Part shown: in pieces, positions 33,031 to 44,991 of the stretch
Layout: each line of letters starts with the position of its first letter
How positions within the stretch are numbered: position 1 is the first letter of the stretch
From: Corella eumyota
Lineage: Eukaryota > Chordata > Ascidiacea > Phlebobranchia > Corellidae
NCBI GenBank assembly: GCA_963082875.1
Contig: OY720102.1
Span: 9,646,990 to 9,710,989, forward strand
Direction: 5' to 3'
DNA length: 64,000 nucleotides
Made by a program: the position numbers and the translations under genes
Notes under the pieces: model-generated
The model's database searches: none
Seen by the model: the letters and a program-made list of their open reading frames with translations, nothing else
What the model was told of the DNA's origin: nothing

Positions 33031-33800
33031 AAACAGAATTATAGTTTATGTTTTTTGTTGTTTAATCTATTTTAAGTTGAATAAATATTAAATAATAGAA
33101 TTTGGTATAGATATTCTTTTTTGGTAATTTAAACTTGTTAATAAAAACAATTTATAATTTTACTAAGTAATACATGTAACCTACTTATTGGTTTTATTAC
33201 TAAAAACGACCGATTTTTGTTTTATGTTATGTAGTGTTAAAAATCTGCTGCATAAGTTTTACAACCATTTTTGATTTATTTAAATTATTTAAAGCCAAAA
33301 TAAATAACTTTATGCGAACTCTTTTTGTTAACCTTTCTAAAAATAAATCAAGTTGTTTTGTTAATAACAGTTAAATAATTAACTTGCCTTTATGACATTA
33401 CTTTCAATGCTTTTACAAGCCAAATGATAAAATTATTTTACACAAGCTGTGATGAGCGGGAGTGACCGCAGCAGTCTGTATTGTGGTTCATATAAATTAT
33501 AAATATATACTAAATTAAATGTGATTATAGTCTTAATCGTTGTTAAAAGCAATAAAAATGATGTAATCGTCTGTATTATGCGTTAAATTGTGTATCCTGT
33601 TGGTAGAGTTATTTTGAGTAATAGTTTATAGGGATATATTCCGACTAGAATTATATCTATGGTGAAATCCGACTGTTCTGTATTGTTTAACCTTTTAAGT
33701 TAATAAAGGTTTGACTCCGTTTGCTGTTATTGCTTAAGTTTAATAATAAGCAATACACCAGAATAACCTTGAACGTTGTATATTTCACAGGCAAGTAATA
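33030..33800. other. AT-rich stretch, no gene recognised
   Basis: No coding or RNA gene seen; text near 33690-33720 (gtttgactccgtttgctgtt) recalls text near 28580. Confidence 0.4.
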
Positions 33801-33879
33801 CTTCTCATTAATTCTTGTAATACGTTGGCGAGTCAAAATGCAAAAACATAATAGAATAGAGACTAATTATGAATTGTTA

Positions 33880-34340
33880 CAGAATAAAATATTATTTCTT
33901 CAAACTATAAGTTATCATAACATACACTTCTTCGCTCTACACCACAACCGTTTGTGCGGCCACCACCGCTATATCTCTCCGCCACCACTCTCCCTCTTCA
34001 CACTATGGCGCTCAAACAGACATATAGTATATACGCTATATACAAATGAAAATACTGTGAAAAAAGGTAAATAGCCTAAAAAAGGAGAAAGGTTACGTCA
34101 TAGAATTAAAGTAAGTTAAAGTTAATTTAGGTTGACCACTTCAGGAATGTGTTTGCGTGCGACGAAAACCGATGCAGGCAGATAATGACCGCGTTTTTAT
34201 GTCCGGTTTCGCACAACTTGAGCCTTGCCAACAAATAGGCCTTTTGGGCAATTAATCGTTGTCTATGACGCGTTAAGAACTATTTTAATATAGACATGGT
34301 TTTATACTAGGATTATAGTCAAATTATCCTACATTTTCCC
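33880..34340. repeat. Diverged dispersed repeat, copy 2 (LTR-like)
   Basis: Partner of 22730-23140 in the same orientation; ends attatcctacattttcccc. Directly followed at about 34370 by a partial copy of repeat Y, so the two may be parts of one larger element. A 78-codon frame across its start is not supported as a gene. Confidence 0.45.
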
Positions 34341-34369
34341 CTCTCAAAGTATTTGTTCATGCTGCTATT

Positions 34370-34450
34370 GCAAAACATACAGGTTACAGGGCAAATTCTT
34401 GTTAAGGGCGATTTTAGAGTGCGTTGTTTGGTGAGTCGATGCCTTTGAAA
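34370..34450. repeat. Dispersed repeat Y, partial copy 2
   Basis: acaggttacagggcaaattc and gttaagggcgattttagagt match the repeats at 28.9 and 37.8 kb. Confidence 0.5.
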
Positions 34451-35221
34451 AAAGTTTCATTTCTGGCATATAAAATTTAGGCAGAATTAAAACCTTCCTC
34501 GAAAAAAACAAATGAAAATTGAACTGATTGACATGTTGCGATCTTTTTTACTTTTGAGCTGTGTCGTGGGTTTGCATGCGACGAGTGACATTTAAAAGGG
34601 ACAATAAATTAGCCTCTGTGGGCGTAGGTAAGCCAACTTGGGCGTAAAAGTAGACGAGCCATTTGTGGGCTTTGTAGACATAGACGTGTTGAATGTCGGC
34701 TTACAGGCAAGAAATAAGTTGCAGTCAGAAAATCGTAGCTCGTTTGAAAGTATATAGAATTGCATATGTCACTTGTTCACTACTTCTGTTTGCTTAGGTT
34801 TACAATTTTAAAATTCTGGTACTCTGTAAGCAAACATTTGTTCTCGAAAAATAGTTTTTTTGAAAGTCTTGTGGGTCACCAAATCGGAAAATTACGTATT
34901 CTTAATTAAACAGTCTCCTACTAACTTATGTTTAACTTTTAATAACTTAAACTGTCTGACTGCCAGTTGTTTGGCTGTTTAAATGAAAATATAAAATCGT
35001 AAATTTGGCTTAAAGCTATACCTTACAGTTAAAATTTGAACACCATTTGGCAAATTTATGACAATTCTTAATTAATTTAATAATAAACACGTTAAACATG
35101 CATTCAGATATCTTCTGAAACGCTTAATTCAATTGTGATGTTGTAATCTATTAAAGTTACGACAAAGCCCGCTATATTTTTTAAAACAAAGTTTTAAATT
35201 AAGCTTATGAACTAACTACCT

Positions 35222-35290
35222 CTGGTGGCTCGTCTATGGGGCGAATTATGTTAAAACCACCAACTTTTTAACTTGTTTTTTAGGACTAAA
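35222..35290 (+). repeat. hAT terminal fragment related to the 16.5-21.2 kb element
   Basis: tggtggctcgtctatggggc and aactttttaacttgtttttt align with the reverse complement of 21190-21248 (acggctcgtctatg, actttttaacatgttttttt). A lone end of the same or a sister hAT family; no opposite end found. Confidence 0.55.
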
Positions 35291-35894
35291 TAAACAAAAT
35301 ACGTTTCATGCAAGATAAAAACTGCAGTTAATAGTAAATAAATAGGTTTAAAAACTAAAATTTAAAATGTTTTATTACTTAGTTTTTAACCTTTTTTCAA
35401 CACTGGGGTGGTAAAATTTTACTAATTATAAACTACTTAAATTATTCTTCTTTTGTAGTTAATTAGCCATTGAGCCATCTTTGTTATCTACGCCAACATA
35501 AACCCAGAGCACCACTGTTCAAAAATAAGTTTTGTTTATAAATTCTGGTATTTTTTTTATAAAGTTATTCTATATATCTTAACCACTTTGGCCTAGCAAT
35601 TAATATGCCATTTCAGCAAAATAACATTCGTTTATAATAGCTGATTTAAAGTAGAAAAAGGCAATTTTTAAATTTAAGAAAATTAGTCAAAAGTTACTGC
35701 TATCTTGTATGATTGAGTTTATGAGGTTTTGTTTCTTTTTTGAAGTAGGGGCCCAAAAGTTATGTTTGCGTATGTGTTAATTAAATTTTTATTTAACTAT
35801 TTGCACAAACTACTTTTATTGTTGCAACTAAACTTTCATATTTAATTTGTTATTTTTTCTTATATCTAATAGAATAAACTGTTTATGTGTTGCT

Positions 35895-35945
35895 AATTGC
35901 TGGTAAGGTGGTATTGGGTTCGAATCCCATTAAAGGTGTTTTTAT
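35895..35945 (+). repeat. tRNA-like 3' fragment
   Basis: A perfect T arm (TTGGG TTCGAAT CCCAT-like) followed by a short tail and TTTTT. No matching 5' half pairs with the acceptor. Probably a tRNA or SINE fragment. Confidence 0.35.
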
Positions 35946-37260
35946 TGTTTTTGGTTTAAGTTAATTTTTTTTTCAAAATTTTTAAGTTAATTCTATTACA
36001 ATTTAAAGCAGTTAGTTATCTCATACCGAACAATTTGGTAGTTTTCATTAAACTAAATAGGTATTTATAACATGGTGGTGTCAGCCAAATATAACGCACA
36101 ACCTTATAGTTCAATATCATGTAAAAACATTAAACAAATTTTTATTTATATTGTAAGCAAATATGCTATTAAGGTTGTTGAACTTAGGGAATCAATAATA
36201 TTATTAATAAACGAATTTCGTTGATAACATCAAGGACAAATAAGTATATTATGAAGTTATTTATATAACTTGATGATTTTATAAGGTCAGTGTTAGTTGT
36301 GATTGCAAAAATTCTGCGAAATAATTGCGCAATGTTTGTAAAATTCTAAGTAAATTTGTGTTTACTGAATTGCAACATTTTGTCAATAGAATAAACATGT
36401 CAACCAATTGTAACACACCTTTAAAATTGTATAAAACTTACGGTGATGTTGCTATCGGCCCAAGGTCACTAAAAGCTGATCAAACGCGCTTATGGAACCA
36501 ACCAATATTCACGTACGGGGAAGTGGTTGGCTTCCCATGGTCGCTATAAGGTCTCCCATTTAAACTTCTCCAACTGTAGGTTAAAAATCGCAATCTTGAG
36601 CCTAAGTTAAACCTAAAAGAAACCTATTTGTGGTCCTTTGTAAAAGCCTAAATTAAAGCTTGGTTATGGGGTTATGGGTTGGTTTAGCAAAAGTTCATAT
36701 TAAAGTACATTTTTTAAAAATTTTGTAAAAAAAATCAAAACAAATTTTGAAAACATTAACTTTTAGGTGGGGTAGGAGCGACCTTTATGTTTAATTTAAA
36801 GTTCATTTAAATACTGTGTTTTTGTTAATTTTTTTTATTGCATCTTTTTTTCTTTTGTGTCTATTTTTTCAATATTTTATTAATCTTAACTAAAATTAAT
36901 TTAATCTATTTGAGGTTTGGTGACTATGCTATAATATAATTTAAAATATTTATTAAAACATTAATTCTTATAGTATGATTTAAATCATTAAATTGTTTTT
37001 GTCATTTTTCGTCGCGCAAATGTTGTAGTTATTGTATATCTATTTATTTACTCGACTTTTTAATTATCTTCTTAAAGCGAATGCTAGCAACAAATAGAAG
37101 TACAGATAAAATCATTTTTATGAAATGTTTTGCGGCATAACTATTAAATATTTATATGTAGGTTTACGATTAAAATGAAAGCACGTAACATATGAAGGAT
37201 TTAATGCTACAACGTTTTAGTGTATGTAGAAAAACACAAATGGATATAAATTATTAAGAT
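35945..37260. other. AT-rich stretch, no gene recognised
   Basis: A GC-richer island near 36440-36560 (ctatcggcccaaggtcacta, gtggttggcttcccatggtc) is unexplained; it gives a 74-codon frame with no family resemblance. Confidence 0.4.
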
Positions 37261-37264
37261 TAAT

Positions 37265-38640
37265 TTAATAAATACCACAATACCATACGCACATGCCAGA
37301 ATTTTACGTTATAAAAACAAGTAAAACAGTCATGACACGCATGTATCATCATCCGGCTTACGATTTCTAATAAAAGACTCAACAAAACAAGTTCAATCGT
37401 TTAAAACTTTTAAGAAAGCAATATTTATATATGTTGATATACTAATATAGATTACTAATTGGTAATTATTTAGGATTTTTTACAAGGGGTTACTTTGTAT
37501 CTAAAAAATTAAACTTGATATTTTAGGTTTAAAAAAAACAATCTTTCCTTAAAGATGAAACAGTTTACCGAAGGTTTTAAAAAATTAAATATTTCCTAAA
37601 GACCTTTACAACTATGCAAGTTTTTGACTGGAGACTTATTTTAAATCGTAATTCGGAAGGTTAAAAATATCGAAAGATTTGAAGTATCGGAAGGTTTGAA
37701 ATATCGAAAGGTTTGCGTATTCGAGGTTAATTATAGCACTCTACAACTATATTATCAACCTTTAATCACGTCGGGAGGTCACCATTTATAGAGTTACTAG
37801 ATTTATTGTTAAAGCCGCTGGCCTTCTACGTACATGTTACGTAGCTAATTCTCGTTAAGGGCGATTTTAGTTTGCATTGTTTGAAGTTGACGCCCGTTGT
37901 AACGAGAATAATTGTTGTACGTATCCGGTCAATGACATTGAACTATCTTGAACTTAGAATTGATTGTAATGGGCTTATTACAGTTGATTCTACAGTCTAC
38001 ATAAAAAAAACTTTTTTAAACTAGATTTAAATACAGTGGAATAAACTTCATAAAATAACTAATAAGCTTTAACCAGTGTTCTCTTTTTTATGCATTTTTA
38101 TAAAACAATAATTTCATCCAATGTGATTAGTAAAATTATTACATGTTGATTTTTTAATTTACTTGTTTAACTCATGTAACACTAACATACACACGTATTT
38201 TTTAATTATGTATTATAGTATCGTTCACAAACAATTATACTAAACACACATGCCAGAATGTTGCACTATAAAAAGTTATTTTTTATTTCGTAAAATGTCT
38301 GTTGCAATATTCCGCTCCGATTTCTAATAATGGACTTAACAAAACAAGTTCAATCGTTTAAAAACTTTTAAAAAAGAGTTATAGATATACTGATATAGAT
38401 CACTGACTGGTAAGTAATTAAGATTTTAAAGCCTATAGCTATGAAGAGTTTAAAATTATATTGAAATTAGCAATTTTTTTTTTGTTTTCCTAAGTAAGTA
38501 TTTTTTTAAAATAAGTGTAATTTTACAAGGGGTTACTCTGCATTAAAAAAATAAATATTTTAGATTAAAAAAAAGAATCTTACCTTAAAGATGAAATTGC
38601 TTACCGAAGGTTTTTAAAAGTTGTTTTTTTCCTAAAGATT
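37265..38640. repeat. Direct duplication of about 350 bp, spaced by about 970 bp
   Basis: Segments about 37265-37600 and 38240-38640 share, in order, cacatgccagaat, acaaaacaagttcaatcgtt, ttacaaggggttac and cttaccgaaggtttt-like text. Repeat Y copy 3 (37815-37955) lies between them. Diverged and non-coding. Could be the two ends of an old LTR-like element with Y inside. Confidence 0.55.
37815..37955. repeat. Dispersed repeat Y, copy 3
   Basis: ctggccttctacgtacatgt, gttaagggcgattttagttt and aataattgttgtacgtatcc match 28890-29035 closely. Lies between the two direct repeats of 37.27-38.64 kb. Confidence 0.6.
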
Positions 38641-39171
38641 AATTTGAGTTTGATTAATTAAAATAAAAAAAGTAACAAATCAAACCTTAGCATTTTAATG
38701 CTTACCAATTTGTTTTGCATTAAAAAAGAAATTAATTGCTTGCTTAATTTTCTAAAATGTAAAACAACATTTAAATGTTTGTTTACGTCAGACAAAAAAA
38801 GCGAATGATATTCTTACTACCATTTATACAAATTTAATTAATACTTACCTTTTTTATTTTAGTCGTGCAACTGTTAAAGATATTTTGGCTTTTTTTTAAT
38901 TGCTTGAACAACTCTTTAAACTTAACCTACGCTGTACTAGAAATGTACAAAGACCAAAAAAAGATAATTATACACATCCCGATCCTTCTGTGATTTTGTA
39001 AAATATACTAAAACAAAATTGTTAAGTAGATTATTTATGCTCAACATTACAAAATTATGTAAAGATTTAAAAAGTGAGCACACTCATTGAAAGTATTTTA
39101 TATTATTGCTTTATATTTCTAAATACAAATTTTGTTATGTTTTAAAAATGAAGTCTACACAAAAAAACTCT

Positions 39172-39253
39172 TTCGTGTTAGTTTAAACATGTGCCTTTGC
39201 CTTTTTTGTGCCTTCCAAGCACTGGTTCTGGGTTCGACTCTCGTTCGACGCAT
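39172..39253 (+). repeat. tRNA-Gly(TCC)-like fragment
   Basis: GTGCCTTCCAAGCAC forms an anticodon arm with anticodon TCC, followed by GGGTTCGACTC (B box) and TCGACGCA, close to the 3' half of animal tRNA-Gly. The 5' acceptor and D arm are not recognisable, so this is a pseudogene or SINE head. Confidence 0.5.
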
Positions 39254-39825
39254 GACTTTTAATTCAAAAATAGTGTTAAATTGTTTATAATAAAATATAC
39301 ATAGTTTAATATAAAATAATTTTTTTAACTTATGTAGCAATAAAGCAAACATTAAATGTATATAACCCCACATTATCCCACTGGTAATTTTACCCGACTC
39401 TGTTGTTTTTAAATTTGTTAATTAAACGTGAACAACCAAAAAATAATTTAATATGCGTTATTAAACATTAAAAAAAATTAAAGACAACATTTTCTTATAG
39501 AAAAAAATGTCGTGCTTTAAAATGAATATAGTTAAAATATATTATATGTTATATTAGCTTTCTTGTATAATTGGGAACTTATGATTCATAAATGAGAGTA
39601 TAAAATATGTTTTGGCTTAAGTTGATATGACATTCTTATCGCCTTTTATTCCTTATTACCGCTTTTTTAGGACTTGGTATTATGTTCTATGTGGTAAGTT
39701 GGGGTTTAACTATTATATCTGTTAACATTTTGTTTTACTTTCAAAAAATGTGACATATCAGTTAGCCGATTCCACTTCAGTAACTAATATAAAATGCGAT
39801 AGATTTATTAAGCACACGACAACGA

Positions 39826-41900
39826 TAAGCGCATGTTTTTTGAGTTTCAAATTCAAAATGCCTGTGTTAATGCAAAATTAAGGCGGTACCACCCAGATAT
39901 AGTGCGGTGGGCAATTGAACTTTATAGCCGATCACCTTCTGCCTATGAGCACATTAGAAACAGTGAAATTTTAATTTTACCATGCTCAAGCACAATCAAA
40001 AACTATAGGTAACAATCTGATACTTCTATATTTTTACATTTACTTAACATCAATGTATACTTGTTGCTAGAAACTATATCTCACCACAAGTAGGGTTAAA
40101 TAAAATTGCATTACAGGAAATAAAGCGAGTTATGTTATTTGAAAAAGTCTTGCTTGGGTATATAACACTTGATGATATGAAAAGTATTTACAATATAATT
40201 TTATTGTTTTAATTATTTTTTTGAACAGTTCGCGAAAATTTGGCTATTAAAGATGACAAACTTGTTGGGTTTGTTGATTATAGGAGAAATGGTTGAAAAG
40301 ATAATTGTGTAATTGCAAGTCATATTTTAGGTAATTATTTTATTTTTATGATCGGTTGTTAAACATTTCTGTTAAATACTAAAAAATTATTAAAATAAGA
40401 TTTAATCAATAATATTGTTTTTTTGCCTGTTAGTGTTTTATGTTCGAACAATTAAGAAGAAAATTTCTTTACCAATTGCATGGTACGCAACAAAAACTTG
40501 TCCTGCATATGAATTAGCTCTTATGTTTTGGAAAATATTGTTTGAATGCAAAACAAGGGGATTGCAAATTCATGATGTAATTGCAGATGGCTTGTCTGTC
40601 AATAGAAGGTTTTTTAAGCTTATCAGTGGGTTAAATAAAATACCATCAGATAGACCTTTTACATCCCCTAATTATTGTGCACCCGAAAGAAGGATATATT
40701 TATGTTCAGACCCACCACATCTACTTAAGGTTATAAAACCTTTCTTTCATGATTTAATCAGACTATTTAACATAATAATACTCAATTATTTTTCAAGACT
40801 GTTCAAAATAGTTTTTATGCCTCAAAACCTGGGGGTTCAAGGTTTTTAACATTAAAGGGACACCACATATTATGGACGCATGTTGTTAAACTATATAAAT
40901 TGGATAGTTTGTCAATGTTTTTAGGAAGAACAAAAATAACCGAATCCCATATAAAATTAACCCCTTACACAAAGGTAATATTTAAAAAAGGTATCATTTC
41001 TTATATAGGGTACATAGCAACAGAAAGTAAACAATTATTTATAGAAACTTTAAACTTAATATGTAGATGAAGGTTAATCTTGCCAAAGACATTAAGCTGG
41101 AAAGTTGGTCAAAGCCTAAAATCAATTCCAGGAACAAATGGGACAGCTGAGTTTATTTTAATGTTTTCAAAGTATGGTTTTTATTCCCAAAAACATACGT
41201 TGTCATGTGGCGATTGTTATCTTTAATATACTGTACACAACATTATGTTAAAAAAATAGTTTTTAGGTGGTTCGATATTATAAATTGTTCAGTGAGTGCT
41301 CAAATAAGATCTGGAACAGATGCTCGACTACTGTGGCTATATATAGTTACTGTAAGCAACTTTGGGTCTTTGTGTAGTATTATACTAACTTAACTACAAA
41401 AGATTTTTCTTGAAGTTACTTAATATAAAACACTTTCGTCTAATAAACTTATTGTTATTTAATATAAAAAAACTTTCGTCTAATAAACCAATTTACACAA
41501 AATGTTTAGAAAGATATTAAGTTAAACCATCCAAATGAAGAAAAACGTATTTTACCTCGTCCAACATTAGATGGATTAATTTTTACAACGCTGAATTTCA
41601 TTTGTTTAGCACGTGAACTACTAAATACCTTTTGACTATATATGTCTTCATACATTTACTCAGGATGTACTAGAAGCCTTTTTTGAAAACTTGGTTTATA
41701 ACTTACTATGTTATTTTACTAGTTTTAAATAAAGATTTAAAAACCAAAATTTTAAGTCATTTATGTTTTTAAGCGATGTCATGGGGGTAGAGCAAGAAAC
41801 ACAGATGTTGTTCAAGCAGCTTACAGTATTCAACATCATACTCAAAGAAAAAGTATAATAAAGGTTAAAGAAGGGAACACTTTCTTTTTTATAAGCTAAC
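39826..41900 (+). pseudogene. P-element/THAP9-like transposase, multi-exon, degraded
   Basis: Plus-strand blocks in family order. About 39865-40010: RRYHPDIVRWAIELYSRSPS and SEILILPCSSTIKNYR (helix-turn-helix-type region of THAP9-like transposases). 40070-40160: NYISPQVGLNKIALQEIKRV. 40229-40331: KLVGFVDYRRNG and CVIASHIL (first catalytic Asp). 40415-40800: IADGLSVNRRFFKL and CSDPPHLLKVIKPF (second Asp and the conserved SDxPHLLK block). About 40840-41000: HHILWTHVVKLYKLDSLS and SHIKLTPYTKVIFKK. 41655-41870: TQDVLEAFFENL, then GGRARNTDVVQAAYS (C-terminal part). Introns separate several blocks; at least one in-frame stop (after YRRNG) and frame changes show decay. No N-terminal THAP finger was found. 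Confidence 0.78.
41404..41490. repeat. Short tandem duplication
   Basis: actttcgtctaataaac preceded by tttaatataaaa occurs twice about 46 bp apart. Confidence 0.5.
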
Positions 41901-42239
41901 ATCATTTTTGTTTTTAATTTAAACCTTTAATTAACATAAAATCGTTGAAAACAAAATTTTTTCCTTTACGATCAAGCTATTAAATCAACTTAAAAAGCAT
42001 TAGGCTAAAAGACTTGTTAATTTAAACACTGTTTAACCTAGCTGTATTTCAATCTGCTATTGTTGGTACATTTTTTTCAATTTATTGACATTTATATTTT
42101 TAAAGAAACATTTTTAGCAAGTGCAAAAATAAAAAAACAGCTAAATCTGGTAAAAACAGTTTTAGAATTTTTAACAATATTCCTATCTTATTTTAAATTG
42201 TTAAGGGCTCCTCGTAATCCTGATGACATGTTTCTACAT

Positions 42240-43700
42240 TTACAACCTTTCATCAATTTTTGACAGGTTGCGTGCAAAGCTGTACGATAGAACCCTTCCA
42301 TATAACTCAACCATATATCTTAATATTGTAACTACTTGAGATCTAGGGTATTCATGTTCCCCATTATTTAAATTTTTATCAATTAAGTAACAAAAATAAA
42401 ATCCTTTGATGACCTTTTGGATAACAATTTTAAAATCTATGTTAGTTAATATTTTACTGCCTTCCTTGGCTAATTCTAAATAAATATGTTTTAAAAAATC
42501 TAAATATTCTTTTGATGGATAACAAAGAGCATCCACTTTTCTTTCCATCAATGGAATAAGAGCACCTTGTGGTTCATTACTACATAGTAAATTAATGATG
42601 GAATGATTTTCTGGGAATTTATTTAGGGCCTTTTTAAGTGTAAATCCTCCGATGTATTCAATGGCATCAATTTTTAAATCTTCTATATTTTCCGGAACAG
42701 TTTGTTGAATTTTTGTTTGATGAGTAACTATTTTATTTAATATTTCTAAAAAAAAATTTGCTGCTTTTGAGTTATCAATTGTTGATTTAAAAAAGTTAAA
42801 GGATAATTGTGAAATTAAAGCATCTGCATTGTAGAGTTTATAGTTATTTATTTGGCTGAACGGGTTTACTTGAAAGGTTATTGACTCCTTTTTAACTAGA
42901 TGGCTAGCTAATTTATTGACAACTTGGTTGTATGATAACAGTTTACACTTTTTTATTAGTGAAACGGCGTAAACTTGGCGATACATGATAACTAATGCGA
43001 ATAATCGCAACGATAACTATACTTTTAACAGATAATTTTATATCCTCTGAAATATCTGGTAAGTCCAATATATATAGGCGATTACATAAATTAAATAAGG
43101 GAAACCAATGACGTGTCACGCGATACAAAATAATAAGTGATTGACAGCACATTCCGAAGTTTGTCCATAAACCATTATTCGTGTTCTCGTGAAGCTTAAT
43201 TCTTTCTGGTGCGTCAGCGTTAATCCCTGATAAAGCTGTATATCTTCGGGTTAATTAGGTTCCAACTGATATCGTCATTTCCGCACCAGGCGTTGCAGAA
43301 CTGCCCATAGTTTGCTTGCAGTCTCTGTATTACCACGTTTGGTATTTTGTTAGCAGTGGTTAGCTTAACGATGTCACAAAACCTCCTTTATATGCCGTCT
43401 TTCATATCACCCCGTATCACGTAAAGGGATTGGTAGCGCAGCAATCAATTCCACAGCATCTTTTGATTTCTTTAATAAATTAATCCATTTTAAAATCAAC
43501 TTCTCGCCGGTGATAGATAGGGTAACACCTTCATACATGTTGCTTACTAAATTATTAAAGAATTCGTCTAGTATAAAATTACCATCTTCAACGTCAACGG
43601 ATGGGTTTTCTAATACTACCGTAACTACCATGATATCCAGCTCACCAAGCTTAAGTAATTCCTGAACGACCTCGTCTGTAACTTTGTACGAGACTGACAT
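42240..43700 (-). pseudogene. Unrecognised protein gene, about 480 codons, frame-interrupted
   Basis: Coding-like minus-strand blocks run nearly continuously. 43700-43407, acidic, with LGELDIMVVTVVLENPSVDV and ILKWINLLKKSKDAVELI; about 43380-43235 with FCNAWCGNDDISWNLINPK; about 43225-43020 with HENTNNGLWTNFGMCCQSLI and DLPDISEDIKLSVKSI; then 43010-42240, 256 residues, with EYIGGFTLKKALNKFPENHS and GALIPLMERKVDALCYPSKE. Frame changes lie near 43395, 43230 and 43015; none has an obvious intron. The EYIGGFTLKK motif faintly recalls the C-terminal part of some transposases, but I do not recognise the family. No function assigned. Confidence 0.5.
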
Positions 43701-43709
43701 AATTTTGCA

Positions 43710-44330
43710 AAAATGATAGCTATAAAAAATATATATAAAACAGTTTAACTATAAAAACCGGAAAATATTACGGTAATTTACGATTGGAAGACCACGAAAG
43801 AGTAAGATAATCTGTAAAACCTAAATGTGAGATACACAATTTCTAAAGCGTAAAAAAAGAGAAAGGAGGTCATGTTGGCCTTCTACCCGTTAGGTTAGTT
43901 TTCTACGGCTAAAGTAAAAAGTATTGGTTGAAAATATAAGTAAAATGTAAAATTTAAAAACGATATAAAAATAAATTTTTGGTTGTTTATAATAATTATT
44001 AATTGCCTGTTTTTTTTTTTAATCAATTCAATATGTGTTTTTTTACATTTTTATTAAATTCCTATAATATTCTGCAAATAACATTTATTCGATAATTATA
44101 TACAAAGTTTAATACAAAAAATGCAATTTTGTGTTGGTTTAATGAATTTTTATCGCGTTGGTTATGCAATTTTTATCGCGTTGGTTATGGACTAGTTTTA
44201 TACATATTGTTATTGTTAGTATTATTTCTATTATTCTTACTTTTTTGAATTTTGGTTCAAAATAACTTTTGATCTTGTTCATATAAACTTCTGAAATTTT
44301 AGTATGTTGTTTATAATAATATTGTGTCCT
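43710..44330. other. AT-rich stretch, no gene recognised
   Basis: Includes a 20-bp duplication (tttttatcgcgttggttatg twice, about 44149-44188) and then the leader text (gaaattttagtatgttgttt) of the 127-bp array repeat. Confidence 0.5.
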
Positions 44331-44719
44331 AATCCTCCTATTCTTAAAATTTAATTAGAACTAACTGCTTGTTTATTTATTAAAATTTAAAAATTGTTAT
44401 TAATTTTTTAAATCTTGGTCAATTATATATCATAATATTTAGTAACAGAACAATGAACTAAAATTTTAATTTTTATCACTAATTAATAGGTGTTTGTTTA
44501 TTAAAATTTAAAGATTGTTATTAATTTTTCAAATCTTGGTCAATTCTATATCATAATATTTAGTAACAGAACAATGAACTAAAATTTTAATTTTTATCAC
44601 TAATTAATAGTTGTTTGTTTATTAAAATTTAAAGATTGTTATTAATTTTTCAAATTTTGGTCAATTGTATATCATAATATTAGTAACTAAAAATAATTTT
44701 AATTTTTATCACTAATTAC
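44330..44719. repeat. 127-bp AT-rich tandem array, copy B (left part)
   Basis: Three units with tgtttgtttattaaaattta and ggtcaattgtatatcataat, about 120-125 bp apart, cut by the hAT element at 44720 and resumed at 47051. Confidence 0.8.
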
Positions 44720-44734
44720 TAGTGATGTGCCGAT

Positions 44735-44830
44735 TGCCTTTTTTTATGATCGAAATCGGCTCGTAATCGTAATAATTATTTCCGATCAGATCGCGATCAC
44801 GATCCGATAACGTGACCGAAAAATCGTTAA
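44735..44830. promoter_or_regulatory. Left subterminal CGATC-rich region of the hAT element
   Basis: gatcgaaatcggctcgtaat, cgatcagatcgcgatcacga and tccgat occur within 100 bp. The mirror region at about 46955-47040 has ccgatct, tgatcgggtgatcg, atcggcgatttacgatc and tgatcgg. Repeated short words near both ends are typical hAT transposase-binding sites; inferred. Confidence 0.55.
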
Positions 44831-44991
44831 CTTAACAGTGACTAAATTACTAAAAAAATAACCCAGTATGTTGAATATTTCTACCTACTTATTCACAGGT
44901 TTGTTAAAAGGTTTAACAGTCACATTTAGTACAATTTAAGGAAACACTAGGCACTTTTATTAATACAAAAATACGGCGCTACGTATTGACG

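Noticed and set aside
36325-36549. 74-codon plus-strand frame over a GC-richer island
   Set aside because: No family resemblance, no splice or codon evidence; the island may be a repeat fragment.
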